Shown piece by piece: positions 25,959-35,219 of a DNA stretch of 64,000 nt; within the stretch, counting starts at the first letter, position 1, and each line of letters opens with the position of its first letter. The stretch is from positions 1-64,000 of the forward strand of contig JAGBDN010000099.1 in NCBI GenBank assembly GCA_017937485.1, written 5' to 3'. This DNA comes from Thermoguttaceae bacterium (GTDB lineage: Bacteria; Planctomycetota; Planctomycetia; Pirellulales; Thermoguttaceae). A program made the position numbers and the translations under genes. A model generated the notes under the pieces. It ran no database searches. It saw only the letters and a list, made by a program, of their open reading frames with translations, and was not told the DNA's origin.

Positions 25959-26398
25959 GGGACGGTTTCTCCTCTCGTCAAAGTTTTCTTGGCGACGCGT
26001 CCGGCGGACGCGCGACGACGCGCCGCTCGCTTCCCAACGACGGCCCGACGTTGCGAAACGTCGAAGCGGCGGCGAAAGCGGGCGATTCGAACGCAAAACG
26101 ACTACCTTCCCATTATAATTTAACTTTTCGCGTTTTTCCAGAAAAAAGTCCCGAATTAACGCCGTTTTTTCCCATTTGTCGATTTTTTTCCGTTTCGCCG
26201 TCGGAACATTTGGTAAATTCCGACGTTCAAACGCGAGAATTGACGAAACGAGTAAAACTGGCGAAAATTTAACGCTTGCTCGCCGCGGCGAAAAGCGCGT
26301 CGTAAAATAAAGAGTCGGTCGCGCCGAGCGCCGGTCGACGGAAAGCCCAAACAACGACAAACGACGTTGACGCGTCGAAAATATGAAAAGGTGCAAAA

Positions 26399-27253
26399 AT
26401 GACGGAACACAAACACGAACACGAGAACGAACACGAACGGGAACATCGAGAATTGGCGGAAAAACCGCGCTCTTTAGTCGGTCGCGAGGCGCCGACGTTC
26501 GAAGCGGAAGCGCTCTTGCCGGACGGCGCGACCGAGCGGATTTCGCTCGAAAATTATCGGGGACGCCCGGTCTTGCTGATCTTTTACGCGCTCGACTTTT
26601 CTTGCGTTTGCCCGACGGAGATCGTCGCGTTTTCCGACGCGTTCGACGATTTCGAAGCGGCGGGCGTCCAAATTTTGGCCGTTTCGGTCGACAGCGTTTA
26701 CTCGCACGCCGCTTGGGCTTCGACGTCGCGCTCGCTCGGCGGCGTCGAGGGCGTCCGCTTCCCGTTGGTTTCCGACTTGACGAAGCGAATCGCCGACGCT
26801 TACGGCGTCCTCGACTGCGACAAGGGCGTCGCGCTCCGCTCGCTCGTTATGATCGACGCCGACGGAATCGTTCAAGCGCAATGCGTTCATTCTTGGCCGT
26901 TCGGGCACTCGTCCGAAGAGGCGCTCCGAATGGCGAAGGCGTTGGCGCGTTTCGCCGAAACCGGCGAGTCTTGCCCGACCGACTGGCGCGACGGCGAGCC
27001 GGGAATCCTTGAAGAAGAGGCCGAAGAATATTATCGCGAACGTTTCGAAGGCGAGGAAGAGGCGGCGCTCGAAGACGAGATCGACGAGGAAATCCTTGAA
27101 ATCGAAATTTCCGAAATCGACGAAACCGGCGACGACGGCGACTTCGAGAAAATGAAGGAACGCGACGAGAAAAAGGACGAAAAGCGCGAAAAAAAGGAGC
27201 GCAAAGAGGAAGAAAAAGAGGAAAAAAAGCGCGAAAAAGAGAAAGATAAGTAA
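26399..27253 (+). CDS. 2-Cys peroxiredoxin (AhpC/Prx1-like) with His-rich head and charged tail
   Basis: This 284-residue peroxiredoxin would reduce hydrogen peroxide and organic peroxides. The core (about 25-200) has the peroxidatic Cys71 in FSCVCPTE and the resolving Cys192 in ESCPTDW, as in typical 2-Cys enzymes. An extra Cys69 two residues before the peroxidatic one is unusual. Residues 3-17 alternate His and Glu (EHKHEHENEHEREH), a plausible metal-binding head. Residues 205-284 are an acidic stretch followed by an almost pure Glu/Lys helix, absent from standard AhpC of about 190 residues. The role of the tails is unknown. Confidence 0.88.
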   Translation: MTEHKHEHENEHEREHRELAEKPRSLVGREAPTFEAEALLPDGATERISLENYRGRPVLLIFYALDFSCVCPTEIVAFSDAFDDFEAAGVQILAVSVDSVYSHAAWASTSRSLGGVEGVRFPLVSDLTKRIADAYGVLDCDKGVALRSLVMIDADGIVQAQCVHSWPFGHSSEEALRMAKALARFAETGESCPTDWRDGEPGILEEEAEEYYRERFEGEEEAALEDEIDEEILEIEISEIDETGDDGDFEKMKERDEKKDEKREKKERKEEEKEEKKREKEKDK

Positions 27254-27303
27254 AAAAACGGCGGAACGCGACCGCCCCGACTCGGCGTCGACGGCGTTTC
27301 GGG

Positions 27304-27309
27304 TATAAT
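27304..27309 (+). promoter_or_regulatory. -10 box upstream of the YkgJ-type gene
   Basis: A perfect TATAAT lies 112 bases before the ATG at 27,422. No good -35 hexamer is visible at the proper distance, so this is tentative. Confidence 0.35.
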
Positions 27310-27421
27310 CGTTCGCAACGTCGAGCGACGTTTGGGTCGTTCGGCGTCGCGTCGTTTCTTGCGCTTTTTGCGCGTTTTGCCTAGTTTGCCGTTCCGCCGA
27401 CGTTCGAAAGGAGCCGTCGTT

Positions 27422-28222
27422 ATGCCGAAGTCGAAAAAATCTTCTTGCGCTTCCTGCGAAACTTGCGCGACGCGGAAAACGGCGACGGCGAAGGCGGCGG
27501 AAGCGGGAAAACCGGCGGCGGTTAAGTCGGCTAAGTCGGCGAAAACCGGAAAATCGGCGGCGGCTAAGTCGGCGAAGGCGGCGGAAGCGGGAAAACCGGC
27601 GGCGGCTAAGTCGGCGAAAACCGGAAAACCGGCGAAAGCGGCGGCGGTCAAGGCGACGCAGGAAACGGCGAAGAAGGGCGGTTCGGCGGGATTGGGCAAG
27701 TTGGCGAAACCGACGCGGCGACCGAAAAAATCGGAGGTTCCGCCGGAACGGCTTTGCGAATTTTGCGACGCGAAGTGCTGCCGCTATTTCGCGCTTCCGA
27801 TCGACAAACCGTCGACGTTCGAGGAGTTCGATTACGTCCGCTGGTATCTGCTGCACGAGCGCGCGTCGGTTTTCGTCGAGGACGGCGACTGGTTTTTGCT
27901 CGTTCACACGCCGTGTAAAGAGCTGGGGCCGGACAACCGCTGCCGAATTTACGAAACGCGACCGCAAATTTGTCGCGAATACTCGACGACGCGTTGCGAA
28001 TACGACGATTTGTTCGTTTTCGAGCAATATTTCGAGACGCCGGAACAGGTCGAGGAATACGCCGTCGCGACGCTCGGGCCGCGACCGGGAACGGAAACGA
28101 CGGTAAAATCGGCGAAACCGGCAAAGTCGGCGGCGAAAACGACGGTAAAAAAAGAAACGAAAACGGCGAAAACGACGAAAGGCCGCGCTTCGGGGAAAAA
28201 ATCGACGAAACGCGGCGCTTGA
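27422..28222 (+). CDS. YkgJ-type cysteine-cluster protein with histone-H1-like tails
   Basis: The protein has 266 residues and starts at ATG 27,422 behind AAAGGAG. The central domain (about 108-220) is the YkgJ/UPF0153 metal-binding family: LCEFCDAKCCRYF supplies Cys112, 115, 119 and 120, and further Cys lie in HTPCKEL, NRCRIY, QICREY and TTRCEY. Residues 20-100 and 220-266 are Lys/Ala/Pro/Ser/Thr-rich with repeats like KSAKTGKPA and KPAKSAAKTT, resembling histone H1 tails that bind nucleic acid. A further CxxCxxC (Cys9, 12, 15) sits at the N-terminus. The repeats are near-identical in DNA, a sign of slippage. A DNA- or RNA-bound metal or redox protein is a reasonable guess; no activity is established. 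Confidence 0.75.
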   Translation: MPKSKKSSCASCETCATRKTATAKAAEAGKPAAVKSAKSAKTGKSAAAKSAKAAEAGKPAAAKSAKTGKPAKAAAVKATQETAKKGGSAGLGKLAKPTRRPKKSEVPPERLCEFCDAKCCRYFALPIDKPSTFEEFDYVRWYLLHERASVFVEDGDWFLLVHTPCKELGPDNRCRIYETRPQICREYSTTRCEYDDLFVFEQYFETPEQVEEYAVATLGPRPGTETTVKSAKPAKSAAKTTVKKETKTAKTTKGRASGKKSTKRGA

Positions 28223-28266
28223 TTCGGCGTTTAACCGTTAAACGTTAAAACCGGCAAAGTCGGCGG

Positions 28267-29793
28267 TCAAGGCTTCCAGCGGTACGTCGCGACCGATTTC
28301 GGCGGCAGTTCCGCGACGAACGAACCGCCGGGGAAGCGAATCGTCGCCTTGCGGGTCGCGTCGGAGTCGTTTTGCGCGAGGACGGCGAGCGTTCCGTCCG
28401 GATTTTCGGCGGCGACGCAACGGAAACCGCGAACGCCGTCCTGCGTTTCAACCGTCGACGCGACGCGGCGAGCGTTCGGCGCGAAGCCCTTCGAGAGGTG
28501 CGCGACGTCGTAAAAATGCGAGTAACGCTCGACCGTCTTGAAATCTTTCGTCGACAAATTGACGGCGCCGAAACACTTCGTGCAACCGCCCGGGCGGAAC
28601 GGGCCTCGCTCCGAGTCGAGCATAAAGTTCCAAACGATAACGCCGCGGCAGTCGGCGGCGAGCGTTCCGACCGAAATTTCGCGAGCGAACCACATCAGGT
28701 CGCCGTCGAACGAATAGCCCCAAGCGCCGATCGACTGCTCGGTGAAGTAAAGCTCTTTGTCGGGCCGAGCGTCGCGAACGCGCTTCATCTCCGAAACGTC
28801 GCCGCCGTAAGCGTGGTACGCGGCTCCGGCGAGATATTGCGCCGCCTCGGCGTCTTCGTAAATGTGGAGCGGGTAGCCGAATTGGTCGCGGCACTCCGGC
28901 TTATTCTTGTCGTAATTGAAGTTGTGGTCGAACGCGATAATCTTTGTTTTCGGGAACGCTTTTCGCATTTTCGGGCCGAGAACCTTGACGAAGTCGCGTT
29001 GCTCTTGCCAAGTCATGAAGAGCGACGCGGAGTTGCCGCGGTTGAGCGGCTCGTTTTGCATCGTGATCGCGTAAATTTCGATTCCTTCGGCGGCCATCGC
29101 TTCGACGTACTTGACGAAGTAGGTCGCGTAATCGTCGTAATATTTCGGGTTGAGGCGACCGCTCGTCCAAGACTCGAACGGGCGAAGCGACTTCAAGTCC
29201 TCGACTTTCATCCAAGGCGGGCACGTCCACGGCGACGCCATAATCTTTAAATTCGGATTGATCGCCAAAATTTCTTTCAGCGCCGGGATCACGTACTCGC
29301 GGTCTTCCGGCGACAGGGCGAAGTTTTCGATTCCCGGCTTCTCGCAGAGGGAAAATTCGCTCAATGAAAAGTCGGAGCAGCCGATCGAGACGCGAACGAA
29401 GTTGAAGCCGAGCCCGACTTTCGGGTCGAACGTTTCGACGAGGAGCGCGCGGCGGTCTTCCGGCGTCATTTTGAAGAGGTTGAAGGCGGTCGAGCCGGTG
29501 ATCGCGGCGCCGAAACCGTCGAGCGTTTGGAATTTTTCGCTCGGGTCGAGGTCGACGGCGATTTCGGGCGCGACGGCGTTTTTCGCGTCGGCGTCGGCGA
29601 TTTCGACGAACGAGCGGCGGAAAAGTTGGCTTTGGTCGCCGGTCGTCGTAAAAGCGACGGCTTGCCCGGCGGGCGTTTGCGCGACGTCGAACGGTTCGAC
29701 CGGACGCGTCGGGTCGTCGGCGAAGGCGAGCGCCGCCGTCGAAACGACCGCGAACGTCGCCGCGAGGAAACGGGAAAGGGAAGTCGGCGTCAA
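28267..29793 (-). CDS. Secreted GH30-family glycoside hydrolase
   Basis: The 508-residue protein has a signal peptide (residues 1-25, FAADD-type cleavage). A TTG start is supported by TAAGGAGA six bases upstream. The (beta/alpha)8 barrel shows the acid/base Glu in TMQNEPLNRG and the nucleophile Glu in YFTEQSIG, with SPWTCPPWMK and YHAYGG as other conserved strands. A C-terminal beta-sandwich ends in the short KP. GH30 covers glucosylceramidases and beta-1,6-glucanases and others; the substrate cannot be read from here. It probably acts in the periplasm or outside the cell on polysaccharide. It lies downstream of the Na/Pi gene on the same strand but 167 bases away, with a palindrome between them. 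Confidence 0.88.
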   Translation of the reverse strand: MTPTSLSRFLAATFAVVSTAALAFADDPTRPVEPFDVAQTPAGQAVAFTTTGDQSQLFRRSFVEIADADAKNAVAPEIAVDLDPSEKFQTLDGFGAAITGSTAFNLFKMTPEDRRALLVETFDPKVGLGFNFVRVSIGCSDFSLSEFSLCEKPGIENFALSPEDREYVIPALKEILAINPNLKIMASPWTCPPWMKVEDLKSLRPFESWTSGRLNPKYYDDYATYFVKYVEAMAAEGIEIYAITMQNEPLNRGNSASLFMTWQEQRDFVKVLGPKMRKAFPKTKIIAFDHNFNYDKNKPECRDQFGYPLHIYEDAEAAQYLAGAAYHAYGGDVSEMKRVRDARPDKELYFTEQSIGAWGYSFDGDLMWFAREISVGTLAADCRGVIVWNFMLDSERGPFRPGGCTKCFGAVNLSTKDFKTVERYSHFYDVAHLSKGFAPNARRVASTVETQDGVRGFRCVAAENPDGTLAVLAQNDSDATRKATIRFPGGSFVAELPPKSVATYRWKP

Positions 29794-29938
29794 GGAAGTC
29801 TCCTTAAAAAAGCGGAACGAAGGAAAGCGGTAAAAAAAGCCGCTCCGAACGGGTCGAAACGGCGAAAACGGGAACCGTTCGGCGCGCTCGACGGGAAAAC
29901 TTGCGTCGAGAGCGCCGGTTTTAACGGTTGCAATGAAA

Positions 29939-29954
29939 GTTAAGCCGGCTTAAC
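29939..29954. promoter_or_regulatory. Perfect 16-bp palindrome between Na/Pi gene and GH30 gene
   Basis: GTTAAGCCGGCTTAAC is a perfect inverted repeat six bases past the Na/Pi stop and about 145 bases upstream of the GH30 start. It has no T-tract, so it is more like an operator than a terminator. Control of the GH30 gene is inferred. Confidence 0.4.
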
Positions 29955-29960
29955 GTTCGT

Positions 29961-32198
29961 TCAAACGGCGGCCGGTTTGGCGGCGGGAACGCGTCGCGGC
30001 TCCATCGCTTCGGCGATGTTGTGCAAGTGTTCGTAAACGCGGCGCCAAGCGTTGAGCTGGTAGTCGACCGCGACGACCGCTTGCGGGTCGAGGCGTTCTT
30101 CGAACATCGAATGGAGGAATTGTTCGCGGATTTCCTTCACTCGAGCGACGTAACGGAGACGGCGCTCGTTCATCTCTTCGAGAAGTTTTTCGCGCGGGCC
30201 CCATTCGGCGAAGATTTTGCCGATCCACTCGAGCGACTCCGTCGCGTAACCGAGTAATTCGGCGAACGTTTCGTCGATTTCTTTCGGCGTCGGGAGTTCG
30301 AGTTCGCGCAGTTTCAGGTTCGACTTCAAGACGCCGACAAAGTAGTCGCTGATCGTTTCGAGCTCCTCCGCGAGGCGAACTTGTTCGCGAGCGGAAACCG
30401 CGACGTCGACCGTGAAGGCGCGCGTCGTCAAGCTCGAAATGAAGTCGATCGTCTCGTCTTGGCGGTCGTCGAGCGTCTTTTCGAGCGCGAACGACTCTTC
30501 GACGAGCGCTTCGTTTTCGAAGTTTTCCGATTTCAACGTCCCGAGGTCGCGGGCGAGCGTGCGGCAGTCGCCGAACATCCGTTGGATTTCGAGACCCGAA
30601 CGCTCGATACCGACGATCGGGTCGTCGTTCATAAAGGACGACAAACCGGTCGTCGAAACGCGTTTTTTCGGTTTCGCTTTGCCGTCCGGAACGATTTTCG
30701 TCAAAAACGCCGCCGCGACGCCGACGAACGGGAGGAAAACGATCGTGTTCGTAATATTAAAGAGCGAATGCGTCAACGCGATCTTGGCGACGTCGTCCAT
30801 TCCCCAACGATCGCCGAGCGCGTTCACCGCCGGAAGCAAAACCGGGAAGAAGAGCGCCAACGCCCAAGCGACGCCGATGCAATTGAAGAGCGTGTGGAAG
30901 TACGCGACGCGGCGAGCGTTCGTCGACGCGCCGATCGACGCCATCAGCGCCGTGATCGTCGTTCCGATGTTTTCGCCCAAGACGAGCGCGGCCGCCGCGG
31001 TGAAGTCGATCGCGCCGAGCGCCGTCAGCGTCATCGTGATCCCGATCGTCGCCGCCGACGATTGAACAAGCATCGTCGTAACGCAGCCGACCATCACGCA
31101 TTTGAACGCGCCCCAAAGCGAGTCCGCTTGGAACGACTGCATAAATTCGCCGAACGCCGGAATATCCGGAAGCGGCGCGAGCGCGGCGCCCATCGTCTTC
31201 AAGCCGAAGAAGATCAACCCGATCCCGAGCGCGCAGGCCGCGAGGTTGCAGATTTTTTCGTTTTTCGTCAAAAGATAAACGAAACCGGCCACGCCGATGA
31301 GCGGCAAACCGTACGCGCCGAGGTTCAAGGTCAGAAGCCAGCCGGTCGTCGTCGTTCCGATGTTCGTCCCCATCACGCACCCGACCGCTTGCGCGAGCGT
31401 CATCAGGCCGCTGTTGACGAAACCGAGAATCATGACCGTCGTCGCGGAACTCGATTGAACGAGAACCGTCGCCATAAAGCCGACGCCGACCGCGAGGCAA
31501 CGGTTGTTCGTGAACATCGAAATGATGCGGCGAAGACGCGCGCCGGCGACCGCTTGCAGACCGTCCGACATCCGCTTCATCCCGATGAGGAAGAGGCCGA
31601 GACCGCCCAACACCGACGCGAAGATACTCCAATAATTCGGCGCCCAACTCTCCGCTTCGAACGAAACGACCGCGATTTTCGACGGGGCGCCGGGGTGCGA
31701 CGCTTGCACCATAATTTCAGCGTCGCCGAGCGCTTTTTCGCCGAGTTCTTCCGCCGCCCAATCGACGTAAAGCGTCGTTCCCTCGAGGCGCGCCTTCGCG
31801 ACCGAGCCGCCGTCTTTGACGAGTTCAAGCGTCAAATCTTCCGGCTTCGCTTCGCCGCCGACGTCGAAAACGTCTTGTTCGCAGAACTCGGCGAGGGTCG
31901 CGGAGAGGTCGAGCGTCGTCGTCGGAGCGCCGACGAGAACCTTTAAGTCGGGAAGCCATTTTTTCTGAACGATATTCTTATGTCGGTCGGCGGTTTCCGG
32001 CGCGTCGGACGTTTCGGTCGAAGCGGCTTCGACGGCGGCGGACTCCGGCGTCGAAGCGGCGTTTTGGTCGTCGGCGCGAACGACGAGCGACGGCGTCGCG
32101 GTCGTTCCGAGAAACGCGAGAAGCGCCAACAACGCGACGAGCGCGGCGGTCTTCAAAGTCGGGCGAGGTCGCTTACATTGACCTTCGGGAATGCTCAT
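29961..32198 (-). CDS. Na+/phosphate cotransporter family protein with PhoU-like C-terminus
   Basis: The protein has 745 residues. The start at 32,198 is set by TAGGAGA ten bases upstream and by the signal-like LKTAALVALLALLAFLG right after it. A roughly 170-residue periplasmic part precedes the membrane domain, which is longer than in typical NptA/YjbB proteins. Two inverted Na_Pi_cotrans repeats follow with their paired QSS motifs (VLVQSSSATTVMIL and MLVQSSAATIGIT) and GTNIGTTTT/GENIGTTIT loops. Residues about 540-745 are helical and PhoU-like (FALEKTLDD..., ISDYFVGVLKSNLKLRELEL). It likely imports or exports phosphate across the inner membrane using sodium. No pho genes are adjacent. Confidence 0.88.
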   Translation of the reverse strand: MSIPEGQCKRPRPTLKTAALVALLALLAFLGTTATPSLVVRADDQNAASTPESAAVEAASTETSDAPETADRHKNIVQKKWLPDLKVLVGAPTTTLDLSATLAEFCEQDVFDVGGEAKPEDLTLELVKDGGSVAKARLEGTTLYVDWAAEELGEKALGDAEIMVQASHPGAPSKIAVVSFEAESWAPNYWSIFASVLGGLGLFLIGMKRMSDGLQAVAGARLRRIISMFTNNRCLAVGVGFMATVLVQSSSATTVMILGFVNSGLMTLAQAVGCVMGTNIGTTTTGWLLTLNLGAYGLPLIGVAGFVYLLTKNEKICNLAACALGIGLIFFGLKTMGAALAPLPDIPAFGEFMQSFQADSLWGAFKCVMVGCVTTMLVQSSAATIGITMTLTALGAIDFTAAAALVLGENIGTTITALMASIGASTNARRVAYFHTLFNCIGVAWALALFFPVLLPAVNALGDRWGMDDVAKIALTHSLFNITNTIVFLPFVGVAAAFLTKIVPDGKAKPKKRVSTTGLSSFMNDDPIVGIERSGLEIQRMFGDCRTLARDLGTLKSENFENEALVEESFALEKTLDDRQDETIDFISSLTTRAFTVDVAVSAREQVRLAEELETISDYFVGVLKSNLKLRELELPTPKEIDETFAELLGYATESLEWIGKIFAEWGPREKLLEEMNERRLRYVARVKEIREQFLHSMFEERLDPQAVVAVDYQLNAWRRVYEHLHNIAEAMEPRRVPAAKPAAV

Positions 32199-33001
32199 TT
32201 TGGAATTTCTCCTAAGTTGGACGGCGCGCCGCTTCCCAAAACGACGGCGCCGCGACGCGCTTGCCGAACAAAACGACGCCCCGAACAAAACGGAGCGTCG
32301 ACGACGGAAACGCGAGGCAAAGTAAGCGCTTCGACGGATTTCAGAAGCGAAAACGCGTCGAAACGACGGAATATCGAAACGGAACGACGGCGCGAACGAC
32401 GCGTCGGTTCCGCAAACGCTAAAAAAGCGAATAATTTCGCATTAATAATAACGACAATATCGAAAAGACGCCGCGCCGCGACCAAAGAAGAAAAAACAAA
32501 CGACGCGCTCGACGAGAAACGTCGAAAACGGCAAGCGAAACCGAGAAGTCCGCGACAAGGCAAAACCGCGCTTGCGCCGCGTTGTTCGCGGCGCCGAAGA
32601 AACGTCGTCGAGGACGTTTTCGACCGGATTCGCGACCGTCGAACGAAAACGCTCGACGGCGGGGGCTGGGTAACGCTCATATCGGCAAAAGGAAAGGGGA
32701 AGCGATTTTCGCGGCGTTCGTTCCCAACGAGCGAAACGAACCGACGTTAAGTCGGCGAAAATCGGCGACTAGGAACGCGTCGTTTTCGACGCGGCGTTCG
32801 GAGAAGGGGCGCCTTAAAAGGGTTCCGGCGTTTTCTTCCGATTCAACGCCTTCATTTTACAACGTCGACGGCGGAGGTCAACGGGGGGCGAAGCGTTTTC
32901 TCTCGATTTGAGGCCGATTTACCGCGAAAACGTTCTCGACGCGCGGGTCGTTTCGGTCGTAACGGCGACGCCGATCGCCGGGACGACGCCGCAAGAAACG
33001 A
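32199..33001. other. Gene-free stretch upstream of the Na/Pi gene
   Basis: Frames exist on both strands but are Arg-rich and lack ribosome binding sites. I see no paired promoter hexamers for the minus-strand Na/Pi gene, though the AT-rich patch at 32,430-32,460 is the likeliest place. Confidence 0.5.
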
Positions 33002-33130
33002 AAAAAAGGAGACGTTGAAGCGCCTCCTTTTTCAGCCGATGGTTCGGACGCGTCCCGCCTAGGACGAGTCGAACCTACCCGTCGTTGGACGCCGTTGTTT
33101 CGTTGGTGAAAAACCTGTCGTTAAAACAGG
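33002..33130 (-). ncRNA. Candidate structured RNA: three hairpins ending in a terminator
   Basis: Read on minus, a CCTGT/ACAGG hairpin (33,130-33,114) comes first. A composite stem follows (GGTTCG/CGAACC outside, CGTCC/GGACG inside, 33,075-33,041). Last is AAAAAGGAG...CTCC followed by seven Ts (33,032-33,002), which looks like an intrinsic terminator. No ORF is present. The middle stem superficially looks like a tRNA T-arm (GGTTCGACT) but no cloverleaf can be formed. It may be a small RNA or the distal 3' end of the BBP7 mRNA. Confidence 0.35.
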
Positions 33131-33692
33131 ATGCGTTTGTCGACTTCGGGAACTCCGCCTTCGATAAGACTTTGTCGCCTGTCCGAACGCTTGGCGCCGT
33201 CGTTTCGATTCGATTCGCGTTGTCGAACGAATCGTCGTTTTCGACGACGTTTGCGCGACCGTCGGTTCGGTCGAACGCCGCGTTGTTTCGCTTCGTTGGG
33301 AAGCGTCGACGCGTTGAAAAGGTTAGCCTCAAAAAATCCGGCGTCTCGACGGCGAGAGCGCCTTGCGGAGCCCGCGCGTTAACGTTTTCGGAACCGGTTT
33401 TCCCAGCGTTTTTCCGTAAACGCCTTAACTTGGAAAACGCGGGTTCCAAAAACGTCGGATGACTCAAAGAGGTTTTGAGGGTCGCGGATTTTTTACGCGA
33501 CTTCGAGCGGTTAAGCTCTCGGTCGCGACGTCGCCCGAAATCCGCTCTTGGCGGGCAATCGTTCGGTTGTTCGCTCCGGAAACGTCGTCGAGCGACGGCG
33601 CGTCTTAGGAGCGACGCTATTTCGTTTCGTTAGCCGTCGGGGAATCGCGAACCGTTCGAGTTTTCGAGCGGCTCGCGTTCGAGGGATTGCGA
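33131..33692. other. Gap downstream of the BBP7 gene
   Basis: Two opposed frames cover 33,075-33,467, but neither has a ribosome binding site or recognisable content. Short inverted pieces (CGCGGA...; TTCGAG/CTCGAA) are present. I see no gene. Confidence 0.45.
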
Positions 33693-35219
33693 CTAGCGGT
33701 TGATCAAGACGGTGAACATGACGCCGTGAACGAATTGGTCGAAGTTGTAATCGTCGTCGTTCTTCTTGACGCCGAAGATCGTGCCGTCTTCGTTGAGGCG
33801 GTAATCGTTGATCGCCGAGGCGCGAGCGATGTTGTCCATATACAGCATTTGGTAACCGACTTTGAAGCCGACCGCTTGCGTCCAGTTCCAGGTCGCTTCG
33901 AATTTGCCTTCGACGCCGTTCGTGTAAACGTCGTGGTGTTTCGAGTAAGCGAAGGAGTTGGCGATGGTGTTGAGCGGAGCGAACGTCGGAACGCCGCCGG
34001 TTTCGCTGAGGTCGAGGTTGGTGCCGCCTTCGCCGCCGGTCATCGCTTTCAGACCGAGGGTGCCGTCGCCGTACAGGTTTTGACGGTTGAAACCGGCGAA
34101 GTATTTACCTTCGCCCGTGAAGCGCCAACGATTGTTCGAAATCGTGTAACGGAGACCGACTTGCGGGCCGATGATGTGGTTGTTCGCTTCGAAGTTCCAG
34201 TCGGAGTAACCGAGGTCGGCGCCGACGGTGCTGCTGTTTTCGTAGTCGTAGCTGCCGTACTCTTGCGAGGTCGAGGTCGTGGCGTTGTCGACGTTCGCGC
34301 TGCTGTTCGTTTCCAAAATCTCGACTTCGGTGATTTGGTAGCTCGACGTGTTTTCCGTGTTCGCGTGGCCGAAGAAGTTGAATCGACCGTCGAATTGCGT
34401 GTAACGGATACCGGCGAGGAGTTCGAGCGTGCCGCGACGGAACGGGTGGAAGCGGTAGTTGTACATCGCTTCGACGCTCCACGTGTTCACCTTCGATTGC
34501 ATTTCGAACGTTTCGTAGGTGATCGGCATCGGGACGAAGATGTATTTGTTTTCGCCGTCGCCGCCGTCGTTGGCGTTGTTTTGGTTGTCGGTGTAGCCTT
34601 GGCCGGACGAACCGATGGTGTTCATCCCGCGGATGGCCCACAAGCGACCGATTTGGTAAGAACCGCCGCTGTTGATCGGGTCGATCAGCGTCGAGCCTTT
34701 ACCGTTCCAAATGTAGTAGTTGCCGTTCGTGCCGTAGGAGCTGACGTCGACGACGGCCGGGTCTTCGATGTTGATCCCGCCGTAAATGCCTTCGTAGTTG
34801 TTCTTTTGCGGCGTGATAACGGTTCCTTTGACTTCCCAACCGTGGTGCCCGATCATATTCCCGACGGCGAACTCCGTCGCGGTTTCCCAGTCGGAACGGA
34901 ATTGGGAGGTGTTCATTTGGTTCGTTTGCGCGACGTAGGTGAAGTTCGTCGTGCTGTTCGAACCCGGGATAACGTTCGTAACGACTTGCGCGGACGTTCC
35001 GACCGGGCTACCGACGATTTGATCGCTCGGTTGGCTCAGCGTAACGAGACCGGCGCCGATGCTGCCGTAAAAACCTTCGTGTTGGTAAACGCCGCCGCCG
35101 AATTGATCGTCCGGGAACGGAGAGAACAAACGCATCTGCGAAATTTGGGCAGAAGCGGTCGACGTAGTTGCCAGCGCGAGGCAAAGGCCGGCGATAATCG
35201 TTTTGATGCTTCGAGACAT
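33693..35219 (-). CDS. BBP7-type planctomycete outer-membrane beta-barrel protein
   Basis: The 508-residue protein starts at the ATG at 35,219 (GAGGTGGG upstream), giving a clean signal peptide MSRSIKTIIAGLCLALATTS ending STASAQ. The mature protein alternates polar and hydrophobic residues and is rich in Gly, Asn, Tyr and Phe, with paired strands such as TLELLAGIRYTQFDGRFNFF and IGPQVGLRYTISNNRWRFTG. It ends FVHGVMFTVLINR. These are features of PF07585 (BBP7) barrels abundant in Planctomycetes. It probably forms an outer-membrane pore or structural barrel. Its DNA is less codon-monotonous than its neighbours, suggesting strong expression selection. Confidence 0.85.
   Translation of the reverse strand: MSRSIKTIIAGLCLALATTSTASAQISQMRLFSPFPDDQFGGGVYQHEGFYGSIGAGLVTLSQPSDQIVGSPVGTSAQVVTNVIPGSNSTTNFTYVAQTNQMNTSQFRSDWETATEFAVGNMIGHHGWEVKGTVITPQKNNYEGIYGGINIEDPAVVDVSSYGTNGNYYIWNGKGSTLIDPINSGGSYQIGRLWAIRGMNTIGSSGQGYTDNQNNANDGGDGENKYIFVPMPITYETFEMQSKVNTWSVEAMYNYRFHPFRRGTLELLAGIRYTQFDGRFNFFGHANTENTSSYQITEVEILETNSSANVDNATTSTSQEYGSYDYENSSTVGADLGYSDWNFEANNHIIGPQVGLRYTISNNRWRFTGEGKYFAGFNRQNLYGDGTLGLKAMTGGEGGTNLDLSETGGVPTFAPLNTIANSFAYSKHHDVYTNGVEGKFEATWNWTQAVGFKVGYQMLYMDNIARASAINDYRLNEDGTIFGVKKNDDDYNFDQFVHGVMFTVLINR

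Noticed and set aside
30381..31946. 521-codon Arg-rich frame antisense to the Na/Pi gene
   Set aside because: It is almost entirely charged residues, with no recognisable domain, and mirrors conserved transport motifs on the other strand.
33035..33080. Possible tRNA (GGTTCGACT T-arm-like sequence on minus)
   Set aside because: The flanking five-base arms do not pair and no acceptor, D or anticodon stems can be drawn.
33075..33467. Opposed 125- and 130-codon frames after the BBP7 gene
   Set aside because: Neither has a ribosome site or recognisable content, and they overlap each other completely.
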